Assembly: GCA_902168205.1 (NCBI GenBank)
Contig: CABHOK010000003.1
Coordinates: 1,984,001 to 2,048,000, forward strand
Origin: an uncultured Chitinophaga sp.
GTDB lineage: Bacteria > Bacteroidota > Bacteroidia > Cytophagales > Cyclobacteriaceae
DNA: 64,000 nucleotides
Reading direction: 5' to 3'
Of this stretch, positions 1-8,542 are shown in pieces (positions within the stretch are counted from its first letter, which is position 1; every line of letters begins with the position of its first letter). Both the position numbers and the translations under genes were made by a program. Below the pieces are notes generated by a model. That model saw only the letters and a program-made list of their open reading frames with translations. It was not told the origin of the DNA and did not search any database.

Positions 1-192
1 GAAGTCCTCAAGTGCCAGGGTATGATCTCCCAGGTCACCATAAATACCACCCCGAATGACATAAACCTTATATATACTTTCGTTACCAGGATAACGGTCT
101 AATATTTTTGATAAGACTCCAATGGAGTGGTCCAAATTTCCGCTGTCCCGAAGCTCAATGGCTAACTCGAACAAGCTCTCGATGGTCGGCAT
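1..192 (-). CDS. TPR-like protein, 5' part only
   Basis: An open frame on the minus strand begins with ATG at 192 and runs off the left edge with 64 codons and no stop. The peptide starts MPTIESLFELAIELRDSGNL and continues with helical, TPR-like spacing (a DHSIGVLSKILDRYPGNESIY segment, then a GDLGDHTLALEDF segment). Tetratricopeptide proteins serve as protein-binding scaffolds. It may be a small standalone TPR protein or the start of a longer one. The family call rests on helix periodicity and on the A/L-E-D-F ending typical of TPR helix B; the partner is unknown. Confidence 0.55.
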   Translation of the reverse strand, partial: MPTIESLFELAIELRDSGNLDHSIGVLSKILDRYPGNESIYKVYVIRGGIYGDLGDHTLALEDF

Positions 193-366
193 TCTCTGTC
201 TGTCGCTGAATATTCAAATATACGAATCCCGATGAATTTACCAGTGATCATAGCTTGCAGTGTATAATACCTTTGTCGTTAACTTTAACAGCGTTATATT
301 TACCGACAGTACCCTAAAAGCCGTTAAGTAAGAAGTGATGCGGGAGTATTGAATCATCATAATAAA

Positions 367-564
367 ATGAACACAACAAGCCTTCTTGTTCTAGGAACAT
401 TTGTTAAATCAATAATTTGTCTGGCATGGATCGTCATGACTATAGTGTATGCTGTATCGGGACTCTCTACGAAAAACGATGAGAAGCTAAAGAAAGCAGC
501 GTTGTTTTTTTTCGGTACGATAGGTGCTATCGTTGCACTCAGTTATGTGAATTTCTTTTTTTGA
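367..564 (+). CDS. small membrane protein, unknown function
   Basis: A 65-residue hydrophobic protein. An in-frame TTG at 349 would add six residues (MNHHNK), but ATG at 367 is the more natural start. Two membrane spans are visible, about residues 5-32 (LLVLGTFVKS...) and 44-62 (ALFFFGTIGAIVALSY), joined by a short charged loop (TKNDEKLKK). I recognise no family. It opens a run of four or five small plus-strand membrane-protein genes that ends at 3110. Confidence 0.5.
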   Translation: MNTTSLLVLGTFVKSIICLAWIVMTIVYAVSGLSTKNDEKLKKAALFFFGTIGAIVALSYVNFFF

Positions 565-704
565 TGCAATAAGACATTAGCAGAGTAAAAATCGGTGTCA
601 AGGCTATGTCTTTTCAGAGGACTCTGCAAGTTAGTCCCATATTCCGCTGTCCGGATTCGACTGAAATGAAATTCAGCCGGTATGTTCTGCGTGTAAATTT
701 CTTA

Positions 705-712
705 TATATTTG
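705..712 (+). promoter_or_regulatory. Bacteroidota -7 element TATATTTG
   Basis: TATATTTG matches the TAnnTTTG -7 consensus used by the Bacteroidota housekeeping sigma factor. It lies 54 bases before the ATG at 767. I see no clear -33 TTTG at the usual 19-21 base spacing. Confidence 0.35.
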
Positions 713-766
713 TGTTCCCCTTACGTATTGGCAAGCTCAATAGATACCTAACTACCTGGCCTTCGA

Positions 767-918
767 ATGAAAACGGTATTACCATTTACAATTTCTCTTT
801 CTCTTCTTCTTGTTCACAACGTTTCCTATGGATGTTTTAGTGGTGAGACCAGGTTCTCATCGGAGTTGTTGTTGCCATTGCAATAGGTTTGGTTATATAC
901 CGGATGAGAAAAAAATAG
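767..918 (+). pseudogene. frameshifted mini-gene: signal peptide plus anchor tail
   Basis: The ATG at 767 opens a 39-residue peptide with a clear signal sequence (MKTVLPFTISLSLLLVHNVS, then YGCFSG) and stops at 886. From 859 a second frame reads IGVVVAIAIGLVIYRMRKK and stops at 918; this is a membrane span followed by a basic tail. Joined by a one-base shift near 857-861, the halves would give a roughly 50-residue exported protein with a C-terminal membrane anchor. Either it is a decayed gene or the base call there is wrong. The rest of 565-939 shows nothing else beyond the -7 element at 705. Confidence 0.4.
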
Positions 919-939
919 AGTAAAATAAAGTGCATATAC

Positions 940-1653
940 ATGAAAGTTTATAAAAACAACCCGGACGGATTCAAAGAGATCAGGGTAAAGATGTTGTTCA
1001 TATTTATACCGCTGTTGTTGATTATGCTAATAGCAGGTTCATGGGCAGGTTTCATAGATGTTGATGCAAATGAGATTAGTCCCTCATCATTCGTGTCTGC
1101 GATATTATTTGTCGTCATATTTGCCTTTACTTTTACAAGAAATCTTGCCAAACAGCGAAAGATATTTAAAAGTTACCTGCTGATGATCGATGATGAGGTT
1201 ATTGTACGCGAGCAGGAAATGATGCCAACAATATCGTTAAGGAAGGACACGATTAAGGAGATTGTGAAATGTAAAAATGGAAACATTTTAATAAAGGGCC
1301 AGACGAGACAAGATGTTATTATTGTGAGCAATAATATAGCGAATCGCGAAGCTTTGGAATCGGATCTTCACGCATTGATGGAAGTAAAGGTGCAGGCAGG
1401 CAAAAGTATACTTGAAAAGATGGCGCTGTTCATTGCGCCTGCATTGCTGGGGTTAATGGCTGCTATAATTGTCTCCACAAACAAATACCTGGTATTGATA
1501 AGCGCTGTTATTGTAACGATAACATTTGGTTGGACTTTGTACGAAATACAGATAAATAAAAATATTGACGTGAAAACCAGGCGAAGCAGCTGGGCGATGA
1601 TTATCGTGATTCTTGTCATTATTGCTATAGCCTATTCAAAAGTGCTTAACTAA
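940..1653 (+). CDS. membrane protein with a PH-like cytoplasmic loop
   Basis: 237 residues starting at ATG 940. There are two N-terminal membrane spans (about residues 18-36 and 50-66). A soluble stretch of about 100 residues follows, with alternating beta strands (YLLMIDDEVIVREQE, PTISLRKDTIKEIVK, GNILIKG, DVIIVSN). Three spans follow at about 160-178, 183-200 and 218-234. The pair of spans plus an 'MIDDEVIVRE...I....I..I' beta region resembles bacterial PH-domain membrane proteins, but I cannot assign a family firmly. The next gene follows after 25 bases in the same direction. Confidence 0.6.
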   Translation: MKVYKNNPDGFKEIRVKMLFIFIPLLLIMLIAGSWAGFIDVDANEISPSSFVSAILFVVIFAFTFTRNLAKQRKIFKSYLLMIDDEVIVREQEMMPTISLRKDTIKEIVKCKNGNILIKGQTRQDVIIVSNNIANREALESDLHALMEVKVQAGKSILEKMALFIAPALLGLMAAIIVSTNKYLVLISAVIVTITFGWTLYEIQINKNIDVKTRRSSWAMIIVILVIIAIAYSKVLN

Positions 1654-1678
1654 ATATAGCTATGGTATTTATAGTATC

Positions 1679-2044
1679 GTGTTCGCGTGGGTAAAACCGG
1701 AGACAAAATTCTGGGGAGGGATCGTTTTTCTGCTCATCGCAGCACTTGGTTATCTGGCTGTTAAAGCAACGCGTGGTTATGCCATTGGCTATACGAAATA
1801 TAAAATCAGCGGAGGAGTCATGGCAACACTGGTATTTGTGCAGGGATTCGGTTCGTTAATGCTTGCACTCATGTTGCCTAACAATTATTTTAATGAGATC
1901 GACTCGTTTAGAGAACTATACGAACAAAACGAACTATGGATAGCGGTAACAATAATTACGTTGTTATTTACTTTTATAATCTTGTTCGGGACAATATTTA
2001 CTTTCGCCGCACGGCTGGTCGGGGCCGGCAAGACTCATTCATAA
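1679..2044 (+). CDS. three-span membrane protein, unknown function
   Basis: 121 residues from a GTG start at 1679; no ATG is available in this frame nearby and the frame is open a little upstream. Three hydrophobic spans are visible: FWGGIVFLLIAALGYLAV, GGVMATLVFVQGFGSLMLAL and a long LWIAVTIITLLFTFIILFGT. An aspartate/glutamate-rich loop (NEIDSFRELYEQNE) lies between the second and third. No family is recognised. It sits between two other small membrane-protein genes with gaps of 25 and 21 bases, so co-transcription is likely. Confidence 0.5.
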   Translation: MFAWVKPETKFWGGIVFLLIAALGYLAVKATRGYAIGYTKYKISGGVMATLVFVQGFGSLMLALMLPNNYFNEIDSFRELYEQNELWIAVTIITLLFTFIILFGTIFTFAARLVGAGKTHS

Positions 2045-2065
2045 TAGAAATAGATATATACTGTT

Positions 2066-2614
2066 ATGCGTAAGGAGACTGTTAAGAACCAAAGCAAGCT
2101 ATTTACGGGTTGGAAGATATTTTATTGCTTGGCATTTATAACAGGAGCGATACTAAGTATTTTCGAAGTATATCTATACAGACTTACTATTATTAGCGTA
2201 ACAATACCGGTATCAATCATTTTGACAGTCGGGGTGAGCACATTCCTGTTTGGCAGAAGTCACTATAAAAGGAATTTCAACACGCGGGGTATATTCTTTC
2301 CGTTGTTTCAGAATATTATCTCCTGGGGTTTTATTTCCTGCTATATATTCATGGCTGTAAATTATTACGGAGCAGATAGTGAAGTCAGGCGTATAGAATT
2401 TGAAATAAAATCTAAAAGCTCGATGCCGGGCTCTAAAGGGAACAGGGATAAACGCTCACCGTTGGTCACTATTAACTACTTTGGAATGGACAAGGAATTG
2501 GTTTTCAAGTATGTCGATACAAAGCGTGTTCATGCTGCTACGAAAGTGACGGTGACAGTAAAACGCGGGCTGTTCGGGTTTGATGTTCTTGATCATTATG
2601 ATGTTGTGGATTGA
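2066..2614 (+). CDS. membrane protein with C-terminal soluble domain
   Basis: 182 residues from ATG 2066. Three membrane spans occur in the first 110 residues (about 16-36, 41-63 and 78-100). A beta-rich soluble tail from about residue 105 follows (RRIEFEIKSK, PLVTINYFG, KELVFKYVDT, TKVTVTVKRG). The tail resembles the extracytoplasmic part of small Bacteroidota membrane proteins that carry strand-rich, calycin-like ends, but no named family can be assigned. It is the third gene of the small membrane-protein run. Confidence 0.55.
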   Translation: MRKETVKNQSKLFTGWKIFYCLAFITGAILSIFEVYLYRLTIISVTIPVSIILTVGVSTFLFGRSHYKRNFNTRGIFFPLFQNIISWGFISCYIFMAVNYYGADSEVRRIEFEIKSKSSMPGSKGNRDKRSPLVTINYFGMDKELVFKYVDTKRVHAATKVTVTVKRGLFGFDVLDHYDVVD

Positions 2615-2732
2615 TAGCATAATTGGCGATTGCAAAGTAGGTATATAATTGAATTACATAACCATCTTACAACTTGAAACCTTACCGAAACGGACAGACT
2701 GAAAGACTCAATCTGGGGTCCTGAGCGTAATC

Positions 2733-3110
2733 GTGTATATAGTATCACTGACACAGCCGGCTATAGTATATAACGATTATGATGGACAAAAGACATTTAG
2801 TTCTGTCTCCGCATTGCTTATGGGAGCGATCTCGTTTTTGGGTGGAGGTGCGCTGGAGTGGATTATTTGGCTTGCAAATCCGCTATATATCTTTGCGCTA
2901 TCCCTTTTTATCGGGTCCAATCGCTCCAGCATTCTGATTGCGACAATGGCAACCGCTATAGCCCTGTCATTTTTAGGCTGGCATAAAATACTCGTGGCCG
3001 AGAATGGAAGAATGGCTTCCATCGTTGGTTTAAGTGCCGGTTATTGGCTTTGGGTATCAAGTTTGTTGATATTAATGATCGGAAGTATAGGTTACTTTCG
3101 TAAACGTTGA
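2733..3110 (+). CDS. four-span membrane protein, unknown function
   Basis: 125 residues from a GTG at 2733; the frame is open back to 2703 (LSVIVYIVSL...), so the true start may be slightly upstream or lost. The N-terminus reads YIVSLTQPAIVYNDYDGQ, an exported-loop pattern. Four spans follow: SALLMGAISFLGGGA, WIIWLANPLYIFALSLFIG, ILIATMATAIALSFLGW and LWVSSLLILMIGSIGYF. It ends with a basic FRKR. Small Bacteroidota membrane proteins with an SLTQ-NDYDG start and a WLANP motif are familiar to me as unnamed families; I know no function. Confidence 0.5.
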   Translation: MYIVSLTQPAIVYNDYDGQKTFSSVSALLMGAISFLGGGALEWIIWLANPLYIFALSLFIGSNRSSILIATMATAIALSFLGWHKILVAENGRMASIVGLSAGYWLWVSSLLILMIGSIGYFRKR

Positions 3111-3358
3111 GAGGGTTGGGGTTTTCTTGGAATAAGTTGTTAGCCGTATTAGACTAAGAAGTAAATCAAGTGTTATGTTAGTAGACTATGCTTCAAAAAT
3201 TAGTTTGTGAGGAATGAGTCAAACAAAATATGGCCGCGTTTGTTCAATATGGGAGTTTCTTATATCGTTGCTTAAGCTGTAAGGTTCCGGGACCAACCAC
3301 AAGTTTTGTATCTGTCAAGCGGTGCGTAGCAGGTTCTTAAGAAGTGATCAAAGTTGAT

Positions 3359-3381
3359 AACAGTTCAGCTACCGAACTGTT
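3359..3381 (+). terminator. hairpin, terminator-like
   Basis: AACAGTTC and GAACTGTT form a perfect 8-bp stem around a 7-base loop, followed by TTTCAG. It lies about 250 bases after the last small membrane-protein gene. It lacks a long T run, so it is only terminator-like. Confidence 0.3.
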
Positions 3382-3666
3382 TTCAGAGGTAATATAAATG
3401 AAGGACTCAATGCGATTGTGGAGACCGCCAATTCTGGTAAACTGATTTTATTACGGAAGACGATGTCAATCTGACAACTTCCAAGTCTCTTATATCTGCT
3501 AAATATTTGATTCTCAGGTACTCGCTATAAAATGTTCACTACGCCTATATATTTAAAGAGTATATCCTTCTTAACTCAAATCATGGAAAAAATTACACAG
3601 CCTTTTAAGGTATATATGTACAGGCAATTGGCGGTAAATAAAACGTCAATTGGGCGATCATTTTAG

Positions 3667-3674
3667 TATATTTG
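3667..3674 (+). promoter_or_regulatory. -7 element TATATTTG, candidate promoter of the toxin cluster
   Basis: A perfect TAnnTTTG match 210 bases before the first large gene. A weak TTGGG at 3650 is too close to be a standard -33 box. If used, the transcript would have a leader of about 200 bases. Confidence 0.3.
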
Positions 3675-3883
3675 TCGTCTTTCGTCCTACCGTTCATCAC
3701 GTTATAATGTATTTTATATATATATTTACCTCTAGATGTTTATTACACCCTAACCTGTTAAACGTTGACCAAAATGAATACACTTTACTACCCTTATCAT
3801 CATTCCATTGCAATTTACTTGCCGTTGAATCGCTAGCTGCTATACATCACTACGCCTTTATTAGTCAATAACATTACACTTCC

Positions 3884-6800
3884 ATGTGTTTTAAGAGCTT
3901 TTTTGTGTCTGCACAGGCACGCTGTCTAATCCTGTTGCTCCTGGTTTCTGGTCTGCAAGTCTTTGGCCATGAGAAAGATTCTACTTTGGTTACTCCGGGT
4001 CGGGTAGAAAATGATGCTGCGCTATACCGGATTTTTCCGGTAGGTACGGGGTATACCGAACGGAATTTTTCGATACAATCATCAGAAAGCGAATTAACGG
4101 ATGCGTATCTCAAACAATATATAGGCGATGATGGTGAGGCTGCCTTTACGCGCGAGCAGGCCAAAGCTGCTATCGATAAACTTAACGAGTTAGGAACGTT
4201 TGTGACATCATTAACCAGCGACAAGCTGCATGAACTTCCTATAGGTTTCAAAAAGGTAATCAACAGTACTACGATCACCATTGCCATCAGCGAAGTAAAG
4301 TTTAAAGCGGGTCATGCCGAGTTTACTGCGTTTGCCAAACTAGACATCCCGCAGGAACCTCGCGAACTATATTTCGGTCTGGAAGGAATCAAGCTCACGT
4401 ACGAAGGAGGTATAGTCGGTGATGCCAAGCTTGTTTTACTCGGAGATATACCGATCCGCTTCAATGGCGGGGCCAGCGTGCTGATTCTCAAGGGAAGCAG
4501 CAATACCAAAGTAGCAGCTCCAGAGTCCAAAACGTATCTCAGTTTTGATTGTAATGGTTTTAAAGAAGTAGGACTTGCTGCCGATATAGAATTTCCGCGA
4601 AGTCTCTTGATACCCGTAGACCCCAATGGCAAACGTTACGAGAGTGCCGATAAACGGGTAAAGGGTTCTTTCACCACGGTTGTAACCGATTGGAATGATA
4701 TACTGGTAGAATTTACTCTGCCCGATTTTGAAATGCCGCTGATCAAGGATATGCGCTTCAGCATTGAGACAGCCGTTCTTGATTTCAGTGATTTGCGCAA
4801 TAGCCCGTCCGTTGTTTATCCCGAAGGTTATGAAGCGGAATATCTAGAAGCCGGTCATACCGAGTTGTGGCGAGGTGTATATGCCAAGAGTGTAAAGATT
4901 GTGTTGCCGGAAGCTTTTGAAGACAAGACGAATCCTGATAAAAGAATTTCCTTCATCGGGGCAGATATGTTGATCGACAACAACGGTCTGACAGGATCTT
5001 TTACCGGCAAGAATCTTTTGCCAATTGAAAAAGGTACAGCGTCTGGCTGGAAATTATCGGTTGATGAAATGCAGATCAAACTGGAGGCGAATAACCTGAC
5101 GGGGGCATCGTTCAAAGGTATGCTCGGACTCCCGATTGCCGAGAAAGATACATTCGCGTATGAAGCCGTGATGATGCCGGATGAATACCTGTTGAAAGTA
5201 ACTGTACGCAATAAGTTTAGTTTCTCTGCGCTTAACGCAACCGTTGAGATCGATCCGAACTCATACGTGCAACTGAAACTTAAGGATGACAAGTTCAGAC
5301 CGGAGGCAATGCTTCACGGCCGCATGAGTATGAAGGTGTCCAGGAACGAAGATGGTTCGGATGCCATGGGCGAGTTTAAAGGCATAGAGTTCAAGTCACT
5401 TCACATCATGACGGAGACTCCCTATATAGAAGTGGAGTACTTCGGATATAAAGGCGAATTGAAGTTTGCCAACTTCCCGGTATCTATAAATGATATAGGC
5501 CTCACAGCACAAAACGGTAAAGCCAAACTTGGTTTCAACCTGAAGCTCAACCTGATGTCAGGACAATTCGGGGCGACTACACGCCTCGAAGTAAAAAGCA
5601 AACTAGAGAAACGTGATGACGGAACACAATCGTGGAAGTATGATGGCATCGGCATCAGTGCTATCCAGATCAAGGCAACCATCAGTGGAAGTCTGGAAAT
5701 AGAAGGTGCACTGAGTATACTGGACGATGATCCGATCTATGGCGATGGTATAGCCGGTAAGTTACAGGCTAAATTTATTCCGGTAAAAGTAGAAGTAAAG
5801 GCACAGGCCATGTTTGGTTCTACAACTTATCGCTACTGGTTTGTAGAAGGTTCTGTTTCGTATGGTGATGGAATACCGGTAGTGGGACCGTTGCGGATTC
5901 ATGGTTTTGGTGGTGGTGCTTTCTATCACATGAAGCGTCATCCGAAAGGAGTAGAGGCAGGATCTTCGTTAACGGTAATGGATTATGTGCCGGATGATAA
6001 AGTACATTTCGGTATCAAGGCAGCTGTACTCTTCAACGTAGCCACACGAAGCGTTGTAGATGGTGAAGCTTCTTTTGAAATCGGATTCACGAAGAGCTTT
6101 GGTATAAGCTATATCGGTTTCTTTGGCGATGCACGATTCATTGGTAAAATCCCGGGTACGGAAAATATTGAAGGCTTCGTTACGGAACAACAGAGCAACT
6201 TTGCCAAGTATGAAGATGCCTTTGTAAAAGATAACCCGGTACTTGCACAAACTTTAGAGACACTCAAAGTAAATGAACCTTCGCAGGCGGCTTCAGCTTT
6301 ATTGGGCGATGCCAAAAAGATGGGCGAGAGCGGAATGATATCAGCGCACGTGGGCATGATGATGGACTTCGCTAACAAAAGCTTTCACTCAACTTTTGAT
6401 GTATATGTAAATGTTGCCGGTGGTTTGCTACGCGGTATTGGAAATAACAACCGTGCCGGTTGGTCAGTCATGCATATAGATTCTGATAGCTGGTATATCT
6501 ACATGGGTACACCGGTTGATCGCATGGGCATTCAGTTTGGTATTGGAAGCTTTAGTGTGAAGACCGGTGGCTACTTCATGGCCGGTAGTAAAGTTCTCGA
6601 TTCTCCACCGCCTCCGACAATCATTGCCGATATGTTAGGTGTTGAGATGGCCAAGCTCGACTATATGCGCGATGCCAACGCACTGGAAGACGGAAGAGGT
6701 TTTGCCTTCGGAACAAACTTCTCGGTGGACACCGGTGAGATGCGTTCATTTATACTATATGCCAGCTTCAAGGCCGGAGCAGGTTTCGATATTATGCTTC

Positions 6801-8536
6801 GTGATTATGGCGATGCACACTGCGTGGGACAAACAGAACCGATCGGTATAGGAGGATGGTATGCCAACGGACAAGCCTATGCCTATATGCAGGGTGAAGT
6901 AGGCGTGAAGATCAAGATCTTCGGTATGAACAAGAAGTTCTCCGTGTTACGCGGAGGCTCTGCTGTACTCTTGCAGGCGCGACTGCCAAACCCTACGATG
7001 TTTAAAGGATATCTCGCAGTGAAAGTAGATATACTCGGTGGATTGGTAAGCGGTAACTTCCGTTTGAAAGTCGCATTGGGTAAAGACTGCGAAATCGTAA
7101 ATGATTCAGGAAGTCCGCTGGCGTTAAATGTTATCGCGGATCTGAAGCCGATCGATAAGGCAAAAGATGTTGATGTCTTCGCGGCGCCGCAGGCAGCATT
7201 CAACATGCGCATGGAACATCCGTTCTATGTGGAAGATGATCAGGGCAGCAAGTCGTACAGAATAAAGCTCGAAGAATTTACAGTAACCGACAACGGTACG
7301 GCTATACCGGGCAAGCTGGTATGGAATAACAACCGCGACCTCGTTACCTTCTATTCAACCGAAACGTTGCCGCCACACAAAGAACTGAAGGCTGTTGTAA
7401 AAGTCAGCTTCGAACTGCAGCAAGGTACTACCTGGCAGCAGGTATATGAAGAAGGTAAAAAAGCACTGGAATTTAAAGAGATAACGTTTACCACGGGCGA
7501 TGCACCGGATAATATACCATTGTCCAATATCGAGTATGCGTACCCGGTTGTAGATCAACGCAACTATTATCGTGATGAGAGCAGAGAAGGGTATATCCAG
7601 TTGAAGCGCGGTCAATCGTATCTCTTCTCGGATGCATGGCGTTATGAGATCGGCACAGGCAAAACCGGGCAGGCAGCAAAGAAACAGGAAGTAGTATACA
7701 ACGTTGCCGAGAAACGTATTGACTTTACACTCGATGCCTTAGATCTGAACGCAGCCTATACCATCGGTATGCTGGCAACGCCGCGCGATGCTTCGTCAAC
7801 GCAGCAGGGTGCTGTAGAGCAAGTGATCAAGAATGATGCAGGTGATCTCACGGTTCGACAAAACCAGGCATCGGATGTTCAGCAGACTGATCTTGGAAAA
7901 AGTCTGATCGAATATACCTTTCACACCAGCAGACATACTTTGTATAGCGACAAGATCAAAGGTATAACCATTGTACAGCCTTTGATCGGAAAGATATCCT
8001 CGGATGTGATCAGTCTTCAGCCCCAGGTAGCCAGCTACGAAGGATTTGATGTGGCGGAACTTATCGGTACACAATATAGTGGTCATCAGCCCTTGTCAAC
8101 GGTAGCAGCGCTTCCGGAGGATGCTTACTACAAACAGGATATATACCCGTTGTTATACCGCGAGTACCCGGTAGCGAATGAGATCAGATTGCACCGCGAT
8201 ACGGCAGCACTTGGTTTCTATCCGTCAAGAGCATTACCAATAATGTCGCTATACCAGATGCAGGCAGAACTTTCGGAGCCGGGTGGCATAACCACAACAC
8301 GTGTTCCCTATATATACAACCTGCCGGATGTATACCACCAGGACTTCATCGATCTGCAAACACAGGTGGTGAATACATTCCTGGGGACGGAGCAACAAAA
8401 CCGCTATGCATCCATCATTATGGGCGGCTACCCGATGATCCGTGCAGGCAATTACCCGGTGAAGTTCCAATATATACTTCCGAATGGAAAACGGGGATCA
8501 TCAGCCGTGTTCATTTATACTAATCCGATCCGATAA
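3884..8536 (+). CDS. giant exported beta-rich protein of the toxin cluster (1550 aa)
   Basis: Starts at ATG 3884 with a signal peptide (core CLILLLLVSGLQVFG, cleavage about residue 26-28). The body is almost all amphipathic beta strands with repeating 'length-strand-turn' units (GHAEFTAFAKLDIP, LEGIKLTYEGG, GLTGSFTGKNLLP, AKLGFNLKLNLMSG). This resembles a long solenoid or groove fold. Around residue 780-1000 is a glycine-rich, strand-dense part, and an Ig-like segment lies near 1080-1200. There is no T9SS sorting tail and no catalytic motif I can see. It sits 6 bases upstream of the Fn3 gene and is clearly one unit with the next three genes. From memory, similar very long unnamed proteins accompany TANFOR-domain toxins in other Bacteroidota. 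A structural or delivery role at the cell surface is inference. Confidence 0.7.
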   Translation: MCFKSFFVSAQARCLILLLLVSGLQVFGHEKDSTLVTPGRVENDAALYRIFPVGTGYTERNFSIQSSESELTDAYLKQYIGDDGEAAFTREQAKAAIDKLNELGTFVTSLTSDKLHELPIGFKKVINSTTITIAISEVKFKAGHAEFTAFAKLDIPQEPRELYFGLEGIKLTYEGGIVGDAKLVLLGDIPIRFNGGASVLILKGSSNTKVAAPESKTYLSFDCNGFKEVGLAADIEFPRSLLIPVDPNGKRYESADKRVKGSFTTVVTDWNDILVEFTLPDFEMPLIKDMRFSIETAVLDFSDLRNSPSVVYPEGYEAEYLEAGHTELWRGVYAKSVKIVLPEAFEDKTNPDKRISFIGADMLIDNNGLTGSFTGKNLLPIEKGTASGWKLSVDEMQIKLEANNLTGASFKGMLGLPIAEKDTFAYEAVMMPDEYLLKVTVRNKFSFSALNATVEIDPNSYVQLKLKDDKFRPEAMLHGRMSMKVSRNEDGSDAMGEFKGIEFKSLHIMTETPYIEVEYFGYKGELKFANFPVSINDIGLTAQNGKAKLGFNLKLNLMSGQFGATTRLEVKSKLEKRDDGTQSWKYDGIGISAIQIKATISGSLEIEGALSILDDDPIYGDGIAGKLQAKFIPVKVEVKAQAMFGSTTYRYWFVEGSVSYGDGIPVVGPLRIHGFGGGAFYHMKRHPKGVEAGSSLTVMDYVPDDKVHFGIKAAVLFNVATRSVVDGEASFEIGFTKSFGISYIGFFGDARFIGKIPGTENIEGFVTEQQSNFAKYEDAFVKDNPVLAQTLETLKVNEPSQAASALLGDAKKMGESGMISAHVGMMMDFANKSFHSTFDVYVNVAGGLLRGIGNNNRAGWSVMHIDSDSWYIYMGTPVDRMGIQFGIGSFSVKTGGYFMAGSKVLDSPPPPTIIADMLGVEMAKLDYMRDANALEDGRGFAFGTNFSVDTGEMRSFILYASFKAGAGFDIMLRDYGDAHCVGQTEPIGIGGWYANGQAYAYMQGEVGVKIKIFGMNKKFSVLRGGSAVLLQARLPNPTMFKGYLAVKVDILGGLVSGNFRLKVALGKDCEIVNDSGSPLALNVIADLKPIDKAKDVDVFAAPQAAFNMRMEHPFYVEDDQGSKSYRIKLEEFTVTDNGTAIPGKLVWNNNRDLVTFYSTETLPPHKELKAVVKVSFELQQGTTWQQVYEEGKKALEFKEITFTTGDAPDNIPLSNIEYAYPVVDQRNYYRDESREGYIQLKRGQSYLFSDAWRYEIGTGKTGQAAKKQEVVYNVAEKRIDFTLDALDLNAAYTIGMLATPRDASSTQQGAVEQVIKNDAGDLTVRQNQASDVQQTDLGKSLIEYTFHTSRHTLYSDKIKGITIVQPLIGKISSDVISLQPQVASYEGFDVAELIGTQYSGHQPLSTVAALPEDAYYKQDIYPLLYREYPVANEIRLHRDTAALGFYPSRALPIMSLYQMQAELSEPGGITTTRVPYIYNLPDVYHQDFIDLQTQVVNTFLGTEQQNRYASIIMGGYPMIRAGNYPVKFQYILPNGKRGSSAVFIYTNPIR

Positions 8537-8542
8537 GACATC

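Larger units (their letters stand above)
3111..3883 (+). other. long AT-rich intergenic region before the toxin cluster
   Basis: No convincing gene. The 73-codon frame at 3650-3871 has no signal peptide or family pattern and looks like chance. A short coding-like stretch near 3400-3470 (NEGLNAIVETANSGKLILL) has no start and is interrupted, so it could be a remnant. A hairpin lies at 3359-3381. TATATTTG at 3667-3674 matches the -7 consensus and is the best promoter candidate for the cluster starting at 3884, with a roughly 200-base leader. Confidence 0.5.

Noticed and set aside
3650-3871. 73-codon frame before the giant gene
   Set aside because: No signal peptide, no coding-like composition, and it starts with TTG inside an AT-rich leader; likely chance.
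3884-8536. Reading the giant protein as an AsmA/TamB-like lipid bridge
   Set aside because: The strand-rich repeats suggest a groove fold, but no membrane anchor or family motif is visible; left as unknown.
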